Assembly: GCA_018240405.1 (NCBI GenBank)
Contig: JAFEFW010000639.1
Location: 1 to 64,000 of the forward strand
Source: Pseudomonadota bacterium
Lineage (GTDB): Bacteria > Pseudomonadota > Alphaproteobacteria > Acetobacterales > Acetobacteraceae
DNA: 64,000 nucleotides
Direction: 5' to 3'
Under the pieces are notes generated by a model. The model saw only the letters and a program-made list of their open reading frames with translations. It did no database searches and was not told the origin of the DNA. The number at the start of each line of letters is the position of its first letter. The first letter of the stretch is position 1. Shown in pieces: positions 25,575-34,192 of the stretch. A program made the translations under genes and the position numbers.

Positions 25575-27821
25575 TTACGCGCGCTCCACGAACCGGTCCA
25601 GCACCCGCTTCTCGCCGGACTTCTCAAACCGGATATCCAGCTTGTCGTCCTCCGCTCCGGTGACGACGCCGTAGCCGAACTTGCTGTGGAACACCCGGGC
25701 GCCGACGGGGATCTGGTCGGTCCGCGCCGGGCGGCCAGGCTGTTCCCAAGCCTCGATCACGCGTGGGCGGCGCGTCGCCATCAGCGGGAACTGGCTGCCA
25801 AACGACGTAGCAGCGGCAATGCGGGCGTCGCGGGCCATGGCAGCCGATCCGCTGTGCTGCACATGCTCCGCCGGCATTTCTTCCAGGAACCGGCTGGGGA
25901 TGCTGGATTGCCAGTTGGCGTAGATGCGCCGGTTCTGTGCATGGCTGACAATGGCGTTCCGGCGGGCGCGGGTCAGGCCGACATAGGCCAGGCGGCGCTC
26001 CTCCTCCAGCCCGGCATTGCCGCTTTCGTCCATGGCGCGCTGGTTGGGGAAGATGCCTTCCTCCCAGCCCGGCAGGAACACCGTGTCGAACTCCAGCCCC
26101 TTGGCGCCGTGTAGCGTCATCAGCGAGACCTTGTCGTTGTCGTCGCGCTCCTCGTTTTCCATGACCAGCGAGACGTGGTCGAGGAAGCCGGTCAGGTTTT
26201 CGAAGTCAGCCAGCGCGCGGACCAGTTCCTTCAGGTTCTCCAGCCGGCCGGGCGCCTCGGCGGATTTGTCCTGCTTCCACATCTCGGTGTAGCCGGACTC
26301 GTCCAGCATGGTTGCGACAGTGACGACGTGGCCGTCCTTCTCGAGCATGTCCTTCCAGCGGAGGAAGTCGCGCAGCAGCCCGCCGACCGCGTCGCGCACC
26401 TTGCCCTTCAGCCCGCCATTCTGCACCAGCAGCGCCGCCGCGGCAGCCAGGGGAATGCCTTCGCGGCGACTGGTCTCGTGCATCGTGCGCAGCGCAGCGT
26501 CACCGACGCCGCGGCGCGGGACGTTGACGATGCGCTCGAACGCCAGGTCGTCCGCCGGCTGCACCGTCGCGCGCATATAGGCGATGGCGTCGCGAATTTC
26601 GGCGCGCTCGTAAAAGCGCAGGCCGCCAATGACGCGGTAGGGAAGGCCCACCGCGATCAGCCGTTCCTCGAAACTGCGGGTCTGGTAGCCGGCGCGCACC
26701 AGGATGGCGATTTCCGACAGCGGATGGCCGTCACGGCGGTATTGCTCGATGCGGTCGCCGACCATGCGGGCTTCTTCATCGGAGTCCCACAAACCGACGA
26801 CGGTCACCTTCTCCCCGCTCTGTGCGTCCGCCCGACCAGGCCGCAGCGTCTTGCCGAGGCGGCCCTCGTTGTGGGCGATCAGGCCGGATGCCGCCGCCAG
26901 GATCGGCGCAGTGGATCGGTAGTTCGACTCCAGGCGGACGATTTTCGCGCCCTCAAAATCCTTCTCGAAGCGCAGGATGTTTTCCACCTCGGCGCCGCGC
27001 CAGGAGTAGATCGACTGATCATCGTCACCGACGCAGCAGATGTTCCGATGCCCCTGCGCCAGTAGCCGCAGCCAGAGGTACTGAACCAGGTTGGTATCTT
27101 GGTACTCGTCGACCAGGATGTAGCGGAAGCGGCGGTGGTAGTCCGCCAGGATGTCCGGGTGCGCACGCAGGATCTCCGTCACGTGCAGCATCAGGTCGCC
27201 GAAATCGGCGGCGTTCAGGGCGCGCAGGCGGGACTGGTAGGCCGCATAGAGCGCCCGCGCCTTGCCGTTGGCGAAGTCGGTATCCTCGGCCGCGGTGATC
27301 CGCTCCGGCGTCAGGCCCCGGTCCTTCCAACGCTGGATCACGCCCATCAGGGACGGCGGCGTCCAGCGCTTGGTGTCGATGCGCTCCGCCTCCATCACCT
27401 GCTTCAGCAGCCGGATCTGGTCATCGGTATCAAGGATGGTGAAGTTCGAGTTCAGGCCGACATGCTCCGCGTGCCGGCGCAGCATGCGGGCGCACAGCGC
27501 GTGGAAGGTGCCGAGCCAGAGACCTTCGGCGGGTTCGCCAAGGATGGCGGCAACGCGCTCGCGCATTTCGCGGGCTGCCTTGTTGGTAAAAGTGACCGCC
27601 AGGACCTGGGATGGGAAGGCGCGCCGCGTCATCAGAATATGCGCGAAGCGCGTGGTCAGCACGCGGGTCTTGCCGGTGCCGGCGCCGGCCAAGACAAGCA
27701 GCGGGCCGTCGACGGTCTCGACGGCCGCGCGCTGTTCGGGATTGAGGCGGGTCAGGTAGTCGGGGGAGGCGGGACTGGTCACGTGTGCCGATATAGGCCG
27801 ATTCCCGGTTGGCGGGAACAC
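25575..27821 (-). CDS. UvrD/PcrA/Rep-type ATP-dependent DNA helicase
   Basis: 748-residue superfamily 1A 3'-5' DNA helicase used in repair and replication restart. Ordered motifs: Q motif LNPEQRAAVE, Walker A LAGAGTGKT, VTFTNKAAREMRERV (Ia), LVDEYQDTN (Walker B), VGDDDQSIYSWRGA (III), IVRLESNYRST (IV), VSLMTLHGAKGLEFDTVFLPGWEEG (V) and EERRLAYVGLTRAR (VI). The C-terminal Tudor-like tail VFHSKFGYGVVTGAEDDKLDIRFE is the RNA-polymerase-binding end found in UvrD/PcrA. The start is uncertain: GTG 27821 or a GTG at 27782 just before SPASPDYLTRLN. It follows trxA by 27 bp. Confidence 0.95.
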   Translation of the reverse strand: MFPPTGNRPISAHVTSPASPDYLTRLNPEQRAAVETVDGPLLVLAGAGTGKTRVLTTRFAHILMTRRAFPSQVLAVTFTNKAAREMRERVAAILGEPAEGLWLGTFHALCARMLRRHAEHVGLNSNFTILDTDDQIRLLKQVMEAERIDTKRWTPPSLMGVIQRWKDRGLTPERITAAEDTDFANGKARALYAAYQSRLRALNAADFGDLMLHVTEILRAHPDILADYHRRFRYILVDEYQDTNLVQYLWLRLLAQGHRNICCVGDDDQSIYSWRGAEVENILRFEKDFEGAKIVRLESNYRSTAPILAAASGLIAHNEGRLGKTLRPGRADAQSGEKVTVVGLWDSDEEARMVGDRIEQYRRDGHPLSEIAILVRAGYQTRSFEERLIAVGLPYRVIGGLRFYERAEIRDAIAYMRATVQPADDLAFERIVNVPRRGVGDAALRTMHETSRREGIPLAAAAALLVQNGGLKGKVRDAVGGLLRDFLRWKDMLEKDGHVVTVATMLDESGYTEMWKQDKSAEAPGRLENLKELVRALADFENLTGFLDHVSLVMENEERDDNDKVSLMTLHGAKGLEFDTVFLPGWEEGIFPNQRAMDESGNAGLEEERRLAYVGLTRARRNAIVSHAQNRRIYANWQSSIPSRFLEEMPAEHVQHSGSAAMARDARIAAATSFGSQFPLMATRRPRVIEAWEQPGRPARTDQIPVGARVFHSKFGYGVVTGAEDDKLDIRFEKSGEKRVLDRFVERA

Positions 27822-27848
27822 TTCGTGACCATCCGCGAGGACCGGCGG

Positions 27849-28181
27849 TTAGATGTTACCGGCGATCCAGTCCTTCAGCTTGCTCTTCGGCAGCGCGCCA
27901 ACCTGTGTCGCGGCCGGCTTGCCGTCCTTGAACAGGATCAGCGTCGGGATGCCACGCACGGCAAACTGGTTCGGCGACATCGGGTTGTTGTCGATGTCGA
28001 CCTTGGCGACGGTCAACTTGCCAGCAAACTCACCAGCAAGTTCCTCCAGCGCCGGGCCGATCATCTTGCAGGGGCCGCACCACTCGGCCCAGAAATCGAC
28101 CAGGACTGGGCCGTTCTTGCTCGCCTCCACCACATCGGTGGCAAAGCTCTTGTCGGTGACGGCGACGGTGTTTTCGCTCAT
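27849..28181 (-). CDS. trxA: thioredoxin
   Basis: 110-residue cytoplasmic disulfide reductase. Active site WCGPCKM with Cys35 and Cys38, preceded by VLVDFWAEW and followed by cis-Pro segment [21 protein letters not shown]. No signal peptide. First gene of a minus-strand group with the SF1 helicase. Confidence 0.97.
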   Translation of the reverse strand: MSENTVAVTDKSFATDVVEASKNGPVLVDFWAEWCGPCKMIGPALEELAGEFAGKLTVAKVDIDNNPMSPNQFAVRGIPTLILFKDGKPAATQVGALPKSKLKDWIAGNI

Positions 28182-28397
28182 GGCGGGTCCTTACGGGTGC
28201 CTTTAGGATTCGGGATGGTGGAAAGGTGGGGTACCGGCCGGGGTGGGTCAAGCGGAGGGCGCGCGACGTCCGTCTGGCACAAGTGTTGGCCGGTCCAGAT
28301 TCGGCCTATACTGCCGTAATGCCCGGCTTTGTTCCCCGCCTGGATCTATCGACGCCATCCTGATCGACGGCCGCATCGATCTGCCGAATTCGAGGAC

Positions 28398-28550
28398 ATG
28401 CGCGCCTTGCTGACTTGCATCGACGATGACCTCCAGCAGGTGCTGGCGCTTGCACCGCCTGGGATTATCCGCCCCCGCTCCTGGGCGTACTGGCATGCGC
28501 GTCTTGGGCAATACCCGCCGCCACCGATGCCGGCCCGTTGGCTCGGTTAG
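28398..28550 (+). CDS. possible small protein or frameshifted gene remnant
   Basis: A 50-residue frame from ATG 28398 ends LAPPGIIRPRSWAYW followed by HARLGQYPPPPMPARWLG. The RSWAYWH-LG-YP-PPMP pattern is one I associate with short alphaproteobacterial hypothetical proteins. Just upstream, in a different frame, is DAILIDGRIDLP; joining it by one frameshift near 28386-28392 gives a smooth longer protein, so this may be a broken gene. Ribosome site spacing to the ATG is poor. Treat as tentative. Confidence 0.35.
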   Translation: MRALLTCIDDDLQQVLALAPPGIIRPRSWAYWHARLGQYPPPPMPARWLG

Positions 28551-28623
28551 GTCTCCGCCTTCCGCCCTATAGCCACTCCGCCTATCCTTCGCGAAAGCAC
28601 ACCGGCCAGGGAAGAACGCAGCC

Positions 28624-29796
28624 ATGAAGATCACCCGCGTCACCGCCATCCCAATGTCCGCCCCGGTGCCGGAGCAGAACCGCCACCGCACCGACCTCTG
28701 CACCAAGGTGAAAAGCGACGCCACGCTGATCCAGGTCGAGACCGATAGCGGCCTGACCGGCATCGGCGCCGCCCTTGGCTCCCCGCCGATCGTCGAAGCC
28801 ATCGTCGCGCATGAGCTGGCCCCGGAATGCGTCGGCGAGGACCCGATGTTCTCTGAACGCATTTATGAGAAGATGTACAACGGCTCGCGCGCCAAGCCGG
28901 CGCTGGAACGCGGCGTGACGCAGGCGGACGAAAGCCGCCGCCGGGGCGTGATCATGGAAGCCATTTCCGGCGTCGATATCGCCATCTGGGACGTCAAGAC
29001 CCAGGCGCTCGGCGTCCCGCTCTACCAGGCGCTCGGCGCCGTCCGCAGCTCGGTGCGCGGCTACGCCAGCGGCGGCTGGGCGCCGGGCGATGAGGCGGAG
29101 GCGGAACTGGGCGGCTACGCGGCAAAGGGCTTCACGGCGGTGAAGATGCGCGTGGTCGGCCGCGACGGCTTCTCCATCCCCAACTGCGTTCGCCGCGTGC
29201 GGGCGGCGCGGCGCGGCATCGGCCCGAACGTGGAACTGATGATCGACGCGCATGGCTCGCTGGAGGTCGCCACCGCGATCAAGCTGGCCAGGGAACTCGA
29301 ACAATACGACATCGCCTGGTTCGAGGAACCGGTGACGCCCGACGATCACGCAGGGCAGGCGGAGGTGCGGCGGGCGACGACCATCCCCATCGCCTCCGGT
29401 GAGCGGGAGTTCACCCGCTTCGATTTTGTCGACCTGCTGGAGAAGCGCGCCCTCGACGTGGCGCAGCCGGACGTGGCCCGGGCCGGCGGCCTGACGGAAA
29501 TCCGTCGTATCGCCGCGCTGACCAGCGCACACGGTGTGCGGCTGGCGCCGCATGCCTGGGGCAGCGGCGTGCTGTTCGCAGCCAGCATCCATGTCGCGAT
29601 GGCGGCGCCGAACTGCCACATTCTGGAGGTGACGCAAGGCTACATGCCGATGATGTGGGAGTTGTTCGAGGAACCCTTCGATATCCGGCCGGACGGCACG
29701 GTGCATGCACCTGACCGGCCCGGGCTTGGGTTCACGCTGCGGAAGGACGCGCTGGAGAAGTTCCGCTACGTCGACGGGCCGGAATTCGTTTTCTGA
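28624..29796 (+). CDS. mandelate racemase/muconate lactonizing enzyme-family protein (enolase superfamily)
   Basis: 390-residue enolase-superfamily enzyme: N-terminal capping domain (MKITRVTAIPMSAPVPEQNR to about residue 130), then the (beta/alpha)7-beta barrel. Catalytic layout: VKMRV at the end of the second strand (Lys174-x-Arg176 instead of KxK), metal ligands Asp208 (MIDAHG), Glu234 (FEEP) and Glu260 (SGER), and His310 in LAPHAWGSG. K-x-R with a C-terminal His resembles acid-sugar dehydratases/cycloisomerases such as D-galactarolactone cycloisomerase more than muconate cycloisomerase. The substrate is probably a sugar acid; this is inference. It stands alone between the trxA region and the metalloprotease. 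Confidence 0.88.
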   Translation: MKITRVTAIPMSAPVPEQNRHRTDLCTKVKSDATLIQVETDSGLTGIGAALGSPPIVEAIVAHELAPECVGEDPMFSERIYEKMYNGSRAKPALERGVTQADESRRRGVIMEAISGVDIAIWDVKTQALGVPLYQALGAVRSSVRGYASGGWAPGDEAEAELGGYAAKGFTAVKMRVVGRDGFSIPNCVRRVRAARRGIGPNVELMIDAHGSLEVATAIKLARELEQYDIAWFEEPVTPDDHAGQAEVRRATTIPIASGEREFTRFDFVDLLEKRALDVAQPDVARAGGLTEIRRIAALTSAHGVRLAPHAWGSGVLFAASIHVAMAAPNCHILEVTQGYMPMMWELFEEPFDIRPDGTVHAPDRPGLGFTLRKDALEKFRYVDGPEFVF

Positions 29797-29885
29797 CGGC
29801 CTCCGCCCTGCTGCAACGCCCGCCGGTTTTATGACCACCGCATGATGCGTTGACGCGGCCCGTATTCGTCTGCGCTATTACGCGT

Positions 29886-30593
29886 ATGCAGCAGACGCAG
29901 ACCCTGCCGGCCACGCTCGACCTACCCACCGGCACCGCCCGCGTCGAATGGCGACGCAATGTGCGGGCGCGCCGCGTCTCACTGCGTATCCATCCGGCGG
30001 ATGGTTCCGTCATCGTCACCCTGCCGCCACGCGCGTCGCCGAAGGCCGGCATGGCGCTGCTGATGGATCATGTCGATTGGGTTTCCAACCGCCTCGCCGC
30101 GCTGCCACGGCGGGTGATGTTCGAGCCAGGGGCCGACGTGCCGATCAGCGGCGTGCCACACGTGATCCGCCATCGGCCCGAGGCGCGCGGCGGCGCTTGG
30201 ATTGCCGAAGGCGAGTTGCACGTCACCGGCGCGCCTGAGTTCCTCCATCGCCGCGTCCTCGATTTCCTGCGTCAGGAGGCTCGGCGGCGCCTGGGCGCAC
30301 TGGTCGCGCAGAAAGTGGAGATGGTCGGCGTCGCGCCGAGACGGGTGATCCTGAAGGATACCTCCAGCCGCTGGGGGAGCTGTGCGCCGGACAAGACCAT
30401 TGCCCTGTCCTGGCGGCTTGTCCTGGCGCCGGACTACGTCCAGGACTACGTCGTTGCCCATGAAGTTGCGCATCTGCGGCACATGAACCATCACCCGGTG
30501 TTCTGGGCGCTGGTCGAGGAGATCACCCCGTACCGGCGCGCAGCGATGCGCTGGCTGAAGACCGAGGGTACGCGGCTGCTGCGGATTGGATAA
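29886..30593 (+). CDS. YgjP/SprT-like zinc metallopeptidase (DUF45/M48-type)
   Basis: 235-residue cytoplasmic protein. The zinc motif HEVAHLRHMNHHPVFW gives HExxH and a third His further along, in the YgjP arrangement. Upstream elements include RVSLRIHPADGSVIVTLPPRAS and DTSSRWGSCAPDKTIALSWRLVLAP, which is the family's signature SRWGSC block. Protease activity is presumed from the fold; in some bacteria such proteins associate with restriction systems, but none is here. ATG 29886 is preferred because earlier codons are outside family similarity. It ends 40 bp before the PhoD gene. Confidence 0.9.
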   Translation: MQQTQTLPATLDLPTGTARVEWRRNVRARRVSLRIHPADGSVIVTLPPRASPKAGMALLMDHVDWVSNRLAALPRRVMFEPGADVPISGVPHVIRHRPEARGGAWIAEGELHVTGAPEFLHRRVLDFLRQEARRRLGALVAQKVEMVGVAPRRVILKDTSSRWGSCAPDKTIALSWRLVLAPDYVQDYVVAHEVAHLRHMNHHPVFWALVEEITPYRRAAMRWLKTEGTRLLRIG

Positions 30594-30633
30594 TCCTCCG
30601 CGCCGGCCCCAGTACCAGGGATACCAGACACGC

Positions 30634-32403
30634 ATGATCCGCCTGAGTCCGACCACCGCCGGCATCAGCCTTGTGCTTTGCCTGTGGTCCGCGTTAGCCG
30701 GTGCCGAAGTGCGGTTTCACGGTGTGGCCGCCGGCGACATGACCGCCACGGATGTGATCCTATGGACGCGGGCGGAGGATGACGGCGATGCCGCGGGGGT
30801 GACGGCGCAGGTTGCCACAGATCCGTCGTTCGCTTCGCTGGTAGCCTCCGCCTCGGGCGCGACGGTGCCGACCAACAACAATACACTGAAACTCGCAATT
30901 GGTGGGCTGACGACCGGGCAGACCTACTACTACCGCTTTGTCGATGCCGCGGCGCCAGCGACAACCAGCGCCGTCGGCCGGTTCACAACCGCGCCCACGG
31001 CATCGCAGTCGAGGCCGGTTCGCTTCGGCTTCAGCGGCGATGCGGACGGCATGTGGCGGCCATTTCCCTCAATTGCCACGATCGCCGAACGGCGCCTCGA
31101 TTTCTTTATTTTCCTTGGCGACACGATTTATGAAACGAAGAGCGATGGTTCACCGGCGACACCTCGGCTGACGCAGGCGGACAGTGCCGCGGCCTGGCAG
31201 GGCGCGCTGGCGGCGTATAACCGGAAGTATAACGAGAATATCCAGCGCGTCGGCCCCGACGGCACACCCGGTGGGGACGGGCAGGCCGGCATGACGCCGC
31301 TCTTCCTCGCCACTGGACTGTATGTGCTGTTGGACAACCACGAGCTTGGCAATCGTTCGCTGCAGGCCGGCGGGGCGCCGGCAGCACTTGTCGAGTCCGC
31401 GGCGCTGCCCACGCAAAGCCAGTTTGATATCAATCCGACTGGACCGTTCAACAACCAGACGACTGGCTTTCTGACGCTGCTGAAGGCGTTCTACAACAAC
31501 CTGCCGAGCCGGGTGGACATTGTTGGCACGCCCGCGGGCGGCGACCTCGCGGTGACCGGTCCAACGGTCGCCGCGCCGGACGACCCGCGCAGCCACGGTA
31601 CGCCACGGCACTTTTTCGCCCAGCAATGGGGCCCGCACGCGGTTTACATCCAGACTGACAATCGCAGTTACCGCGACGCGCGCCTGTGGCAAAAGCCACT
31701 GGCCGACGATACCGGCCCGCGCGCCGACAACCCGGACCGCACCATGCTGGGCCGCACGCAATTGGCCTGGTTGAAGCAAACCCTGCGCGCCGCTCAGGCG
31801 GCTGGGACGACATGGAAATTCGTTGCTATCTCCTCGCCCATCGACCAATCCGGTGACCGGCAGGACGGCAAGTCGTGGTATGGCGGCTACCGGGCAGAGC
31901 GTAATGATCTGCTACGCTTTATCGCCGAGGAAGGCATTCGCCACGTAGTGTTCCTGGCCACGGACGACCACTACAGCCGAGCGGCCAGGCTGCGCTATGC
32001 CGCGCCGGACGGCACGCTGCGCGACTTGCCCGACTCGTTCCTGCTGGTCACAGGCCCGATCGGCGCCGGCGGCCCTGACCAGGTCACGGATCACGGTTTT
32101 CCGGCCATCCGGCAGATGGCCGCCGAGTGGGACCGGTCCATCACGGCTGTCGGAGGACCGCCCATCGGTCTGGCGGGGATGGCCGGGCTCCGTGACGTGT
32201 TCCGGGAGGGTAGCCCCGATGCCGCAACGAACCCGTCGGCGGTTGATTTCTTCTCGGCGGATACGTTTGCCTATACGGTACTTGAGGTCGCACCGGATGG
32301 CATTCTTACAGTGCAAACCTGGGGGCTGGATTCTTATGCGAGGAACACGTTCCGGAAGCAGCTGCCGGTGAGGGCGCTGATGGGGTTCACGCTTGCACCG
32401 TGA
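30634..32403 (+). CDS. exported PhoD-like alkaline phosphatase/phosphodiesterase
   Basis: 589-residue secreted metallophosphoesterase. Signal peptide MIRLSPTTAGISLVLCLWS to ALAGA near residue 24. A fibronectin-like N-terminal domain (FHGVAAGDMTATDVILWTRAED to VGRFTTAP) is typical of PhoD proteins. The metallo core shows RFGFSGDADG, DFFIFLGDTIYET (metal Asp), LLDNHELGNRS (in place of the usual W-DDHE) and FLATDDHYSRAARLRY near the end. PhoD enzymes release phosphate from phosphodiesters, teichoic acid or phospholipid-like substrates and use Ca/Fe; identity of the metals is not inferable. The start ATG is chosen for the signal peptide. Confidence 0.84.
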   Translation: MIRLSPTTAGISLVLCLWSALAGAEVRFHGVAAGDMTATDVILWTRAEDDGDAAGVTAQVATDPSFASLVASASGATVPTNNNTLKLAIGGLTTGQTYYYRFVDAAAPATTSAVGRFTTAPTASQSRPVRFGFSGDADGMWRPFPSIATIAERRLDFFIFLGDTIYETKSDGSPATPRLTQADSAAAWQGALAAYNRKYNENIQRVGPDGTPGGDGQAGMTPLFLATGLYVLLDNHELGNRSLQAGGAPAALVESAALPTQSQFDINPTGPFNNQTTGFLTLLKAFYNNLPSRVDIVGTPAGGDLAVTGPTVAAPDDPRSHGTPRHFFAQQWGPHAVYIQTDNRSYRDARLWQKPLADDTGPRADNPDRTMLGRTQLAWLKQTLRAAQAAGTTWKFVAISSPIDQSGDRQDGKSWYGGYRAERNDLLRFIAEEGIRHVVFLATDDHYSRAARLRYAAPDGTLRDLPDSFLLVTGPIGAGGPDQVTDHGFPAIRQMAAEWDRSITAVGGPPIGLAGMAGLRDVFREGSPDAATNPSAVDFFSADTFAYTVLEVAPDGILTVQTWGLDSYARNTFRKQLPVRALMGFTLAP

Positions 32404-32441
32404 CGGTGAAAAGGGGACTCGCCATCAACCAATTCGGAACG

Positions 32442-32479
32442 GACCCGTCATGACAGGCCTGCGCCCATTATGACGGGTC
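32442..32479. terminator. 10-bp perfect inverted repeat between convergent genes
   Basis: GACCCGTCAT at 32442-32451 pairs with ATGACGGGTC at 32470-32479 over an 18-base loop that itself contains CAGGCCTG. It lies between the stop codons of the convergent phosphatase and binding-protein genes, where a bidirectional terminator would be expected. No T-tract follows on either side, so rho-independent function is unproven. Confidence 0.45.
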
Positions 32480-32517
32480 TTGAACGTCACTCCACCTGGA
32501 TCATAATGGATCCGGTC

Positions 32518-33258
32518 CTATCTGGCCGGCGGTGCGACGGACAGTCCCTTGACCTTGTGCTGCTCGATGAACTTCGCCACCAGGCCCGAAGCCTTCGCTT
32601 CCTCGACGAACGCACTCAGGAAGTCGGCCGCCTCCTTGTTGGCTTTGCCAGTCCCCACGGCCTGCTGCACGGCGGTGAACTGACCATCCAGGATCACTGA
32701 ACCCGGCAGCTTCGTCACATCCGTGATCAATCGCGGCCGCAGCCCCGCCAGCGCGTCCAGCTTTTCGGCCACGAACTGGTTGAACGCCCCGTCCAGCCCG
32801 TCGGAGCGGATCAATGTCGCATGCTTGATGTTTCGCTCCAGCCACAGGTCGTAGGCGGCGCGCGCGGTCACGGCAATCCGCACACCAGGCTTGTCGACAT
32901 CGGCAATGCTCTTCAGCGGCGAGCCTGCGGGAACCAGATAAGTCGCCTCGATTTCGCAGTACGCGGCGGTGAAGGAGATCTTCTCGGCCCGCGCCGGTTC
33001 GGCGCCGATCAGCCCGATATCCCACACATCGTTGCCAGCCTGGTCCGCCAGTTCACCCGGTTTCGGAAACGGCACGTATTTCACCGGCACGCCCAGGCGG
33101 TCGGCGATTGCGCGCGCCATGCTGGGCGAGACGCCTTCCGGGTCGCCGTTGGCGCTGCGGCCGGTGACCAGCAGGAAGTTGGACATGTTGATACCGGCGC
33201 GCAACATGCCATGCGGCGCGAGTTGGGCAACGATCGTCGGTGTGGCCTGAACGGGCAT
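32518..33258 (-). CDS. family-3 solute-binding-like protein lacking a signal peptide
   Basis: 246-residue periplasmic-binding-protein fold (SBP_bac_3, amino-acid/polar type): LRAGINMSNFLLVTGR, GVSPSMARAIADRLGVPVKYVPF, WDIGLIGAEPARAEKISFTAAYCEIEATYLVPAGSPL and GVRIAVTARAAYDLWLERN match both lobes. A proper ribosome site (AAGGAAA) precedes ATG 33258, and the protein starts directly with MPVQATPTIVAQL, without hydrophobic leader. It should therefore stay in the cytoplasm or act as a cytosolic sensor/decoy, unless exported otherwise. No matching ABC permease or ATPase adjoins. Similar leaderless proteins occur widely in related bacteria; their role is unclear. Confidence 0.82.
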   Translation of the reverse strand: MPVQATPTIVAQLAPHGMLRAGINMSNFLLVTGRSANGDPEGVSPSMARAIADRLGVPVKYVPFPKPGELADQAGNDVWDIGLIGAEPARAEKISFTAAYCEIEATYLVPAGSPLKSIADVDKPGVRIAVTARAAYDLWLERNIKHATLIRSDGLDGAFNQFVAEKLDALAGLRPRLITDVTKLPGSVILDGQFTAVQQAVGTGKANKEAADFLSAFVEEAKASGLVAKFIEQHKVKGLSVAPPAR

Positions 33259-33641
33259 GCGGACGGTTTCCTTCTGACTGGATTATCGAAACCGTAAGCC
33301 GCAGGGCCCGTGGCGGCAAGGTCGCGGCGGCTTTACCGGACGGAGGTGTCCGGATCGCGGCGGGCGCCGGTTGCTTTCACCGGCACCAGCGTTGCCCCCG
33401 TGAAGCCGGCCCGGCGCAGGATACCCGTCAACGTCGCGCCGGCAGAGCTCGCGCTGCCGCCCCTGCAATTCCGGCGCCCCCGGTATGCCATCGGCCATCC
33501 CGAACCAGGCACCGGCGCCTACCCACGACCGCTTGCCGGCCGAGGCGGGCAGTCACCGACCGGACCGTAGCACGCAGCGCAATTGACACGCGCCGTGCCG
33601 CGGCACACTTGCTTCGAGCTCTGCACAGAACGGAGGACATC
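33259..33641. other. 383-bp gap, no supported gene
   Basis: Divergent region between the family-3 binding protein (minus) and the AhpD-like gene (plus), so promoters of both are expected. The minus strand at about 33350-33420 reads GILRRAGFTGATLVPVKAT, faintly like the end of an enzyme domain, but the rest is not coding-like. No RNA gene seen. Confidence 0.4.
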
Positions 33642-34049
33642 ATGGCGACCGTGCGGCTTTGGACGGACGACGAGGCGGAGAAGGACCCGGCGGTCAAGGC
33701 GGTATTTGACGATATCAGGCAGGCCCGTAAATCGACCTTCATCAACAATTTCTGGCGCGCCCTGGCCAACGACCCGCCAACGCTGAAGCGCACCTGGGAA
33801 AGCCTGAAACAGATCATGGGCGGCGACGGGCCGCTCGATCCGCTGACGCGTGAACTGATCTACATTGCTGTTTCGGCGGCGAATGGCTGTTCCTACTGCA
33901 TCCACTCCCATACCGCGGCTGCGAAGCAGAAGGGCATGACAGATGCCCAGCACATGCATCTGCTGGCAATCATAGGCATGGCGGCGGAAACCAATAACCT
34001 GGTCAATACGCTGCAGGTGCCGGTTGATCCGGAATTCCTGGTGGAGTGA
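33642..34049 (+). CDS. carboxymuconolactone decarboxylase/AhpD-like protein
   Basis: 135-residue all-alpha protein of the AhpD/CMD-like family. The redox/relay motif CSYCIHSHT lies in NGCSYCIHSHTAAAKQKGMT at residues about 84-103 (CxxC plus His, as in AhpD-type peroxidase partners). Preceding LDPLTRELIYIAVSAA is the family helix. Proteins of this sort are peroxidase-like or gamma-carboxymuconolactone-decarboxylase-like; the CxxC argues for thiol chemistry. ATG 33642 has GGAGGACATC immediately upstream; the frame is open further 5' but not family-like. It precedes a family-5 binding protein by 143 bp. Confidence 0.88.
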   Translation: MATVRLWTDDEAEKDPAVKAVFDDIRQARKSTFINNFWRALANDPPTLKRTWESLKQIMGGDGPLDPLTRELIYIAVSAANGCSYCIHSHTAAAKQKGMTDAQHMHLLAIIGMAAETNNLVNTLQVPVDPEFLVE

Positions 34050-34192
34050 CCGGCGGCGGCGACATCGCCGAAAAAATTGGGATTGCATCAAGGCGCGGCG
34101 CACCGCTCAATAACGGGATCGCGCCCTCTTGCGACGGATAGGAACGCGCCGGGACAGGTGCGCCGCACGAACAATATACAGGGAGGACAACC

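Noticed and set aside
28248-28862. 204-codon minus frame over the start of the enolase-superfamily gene
   Set aside because: Mostly antisense to that gene and unlike any protein family.
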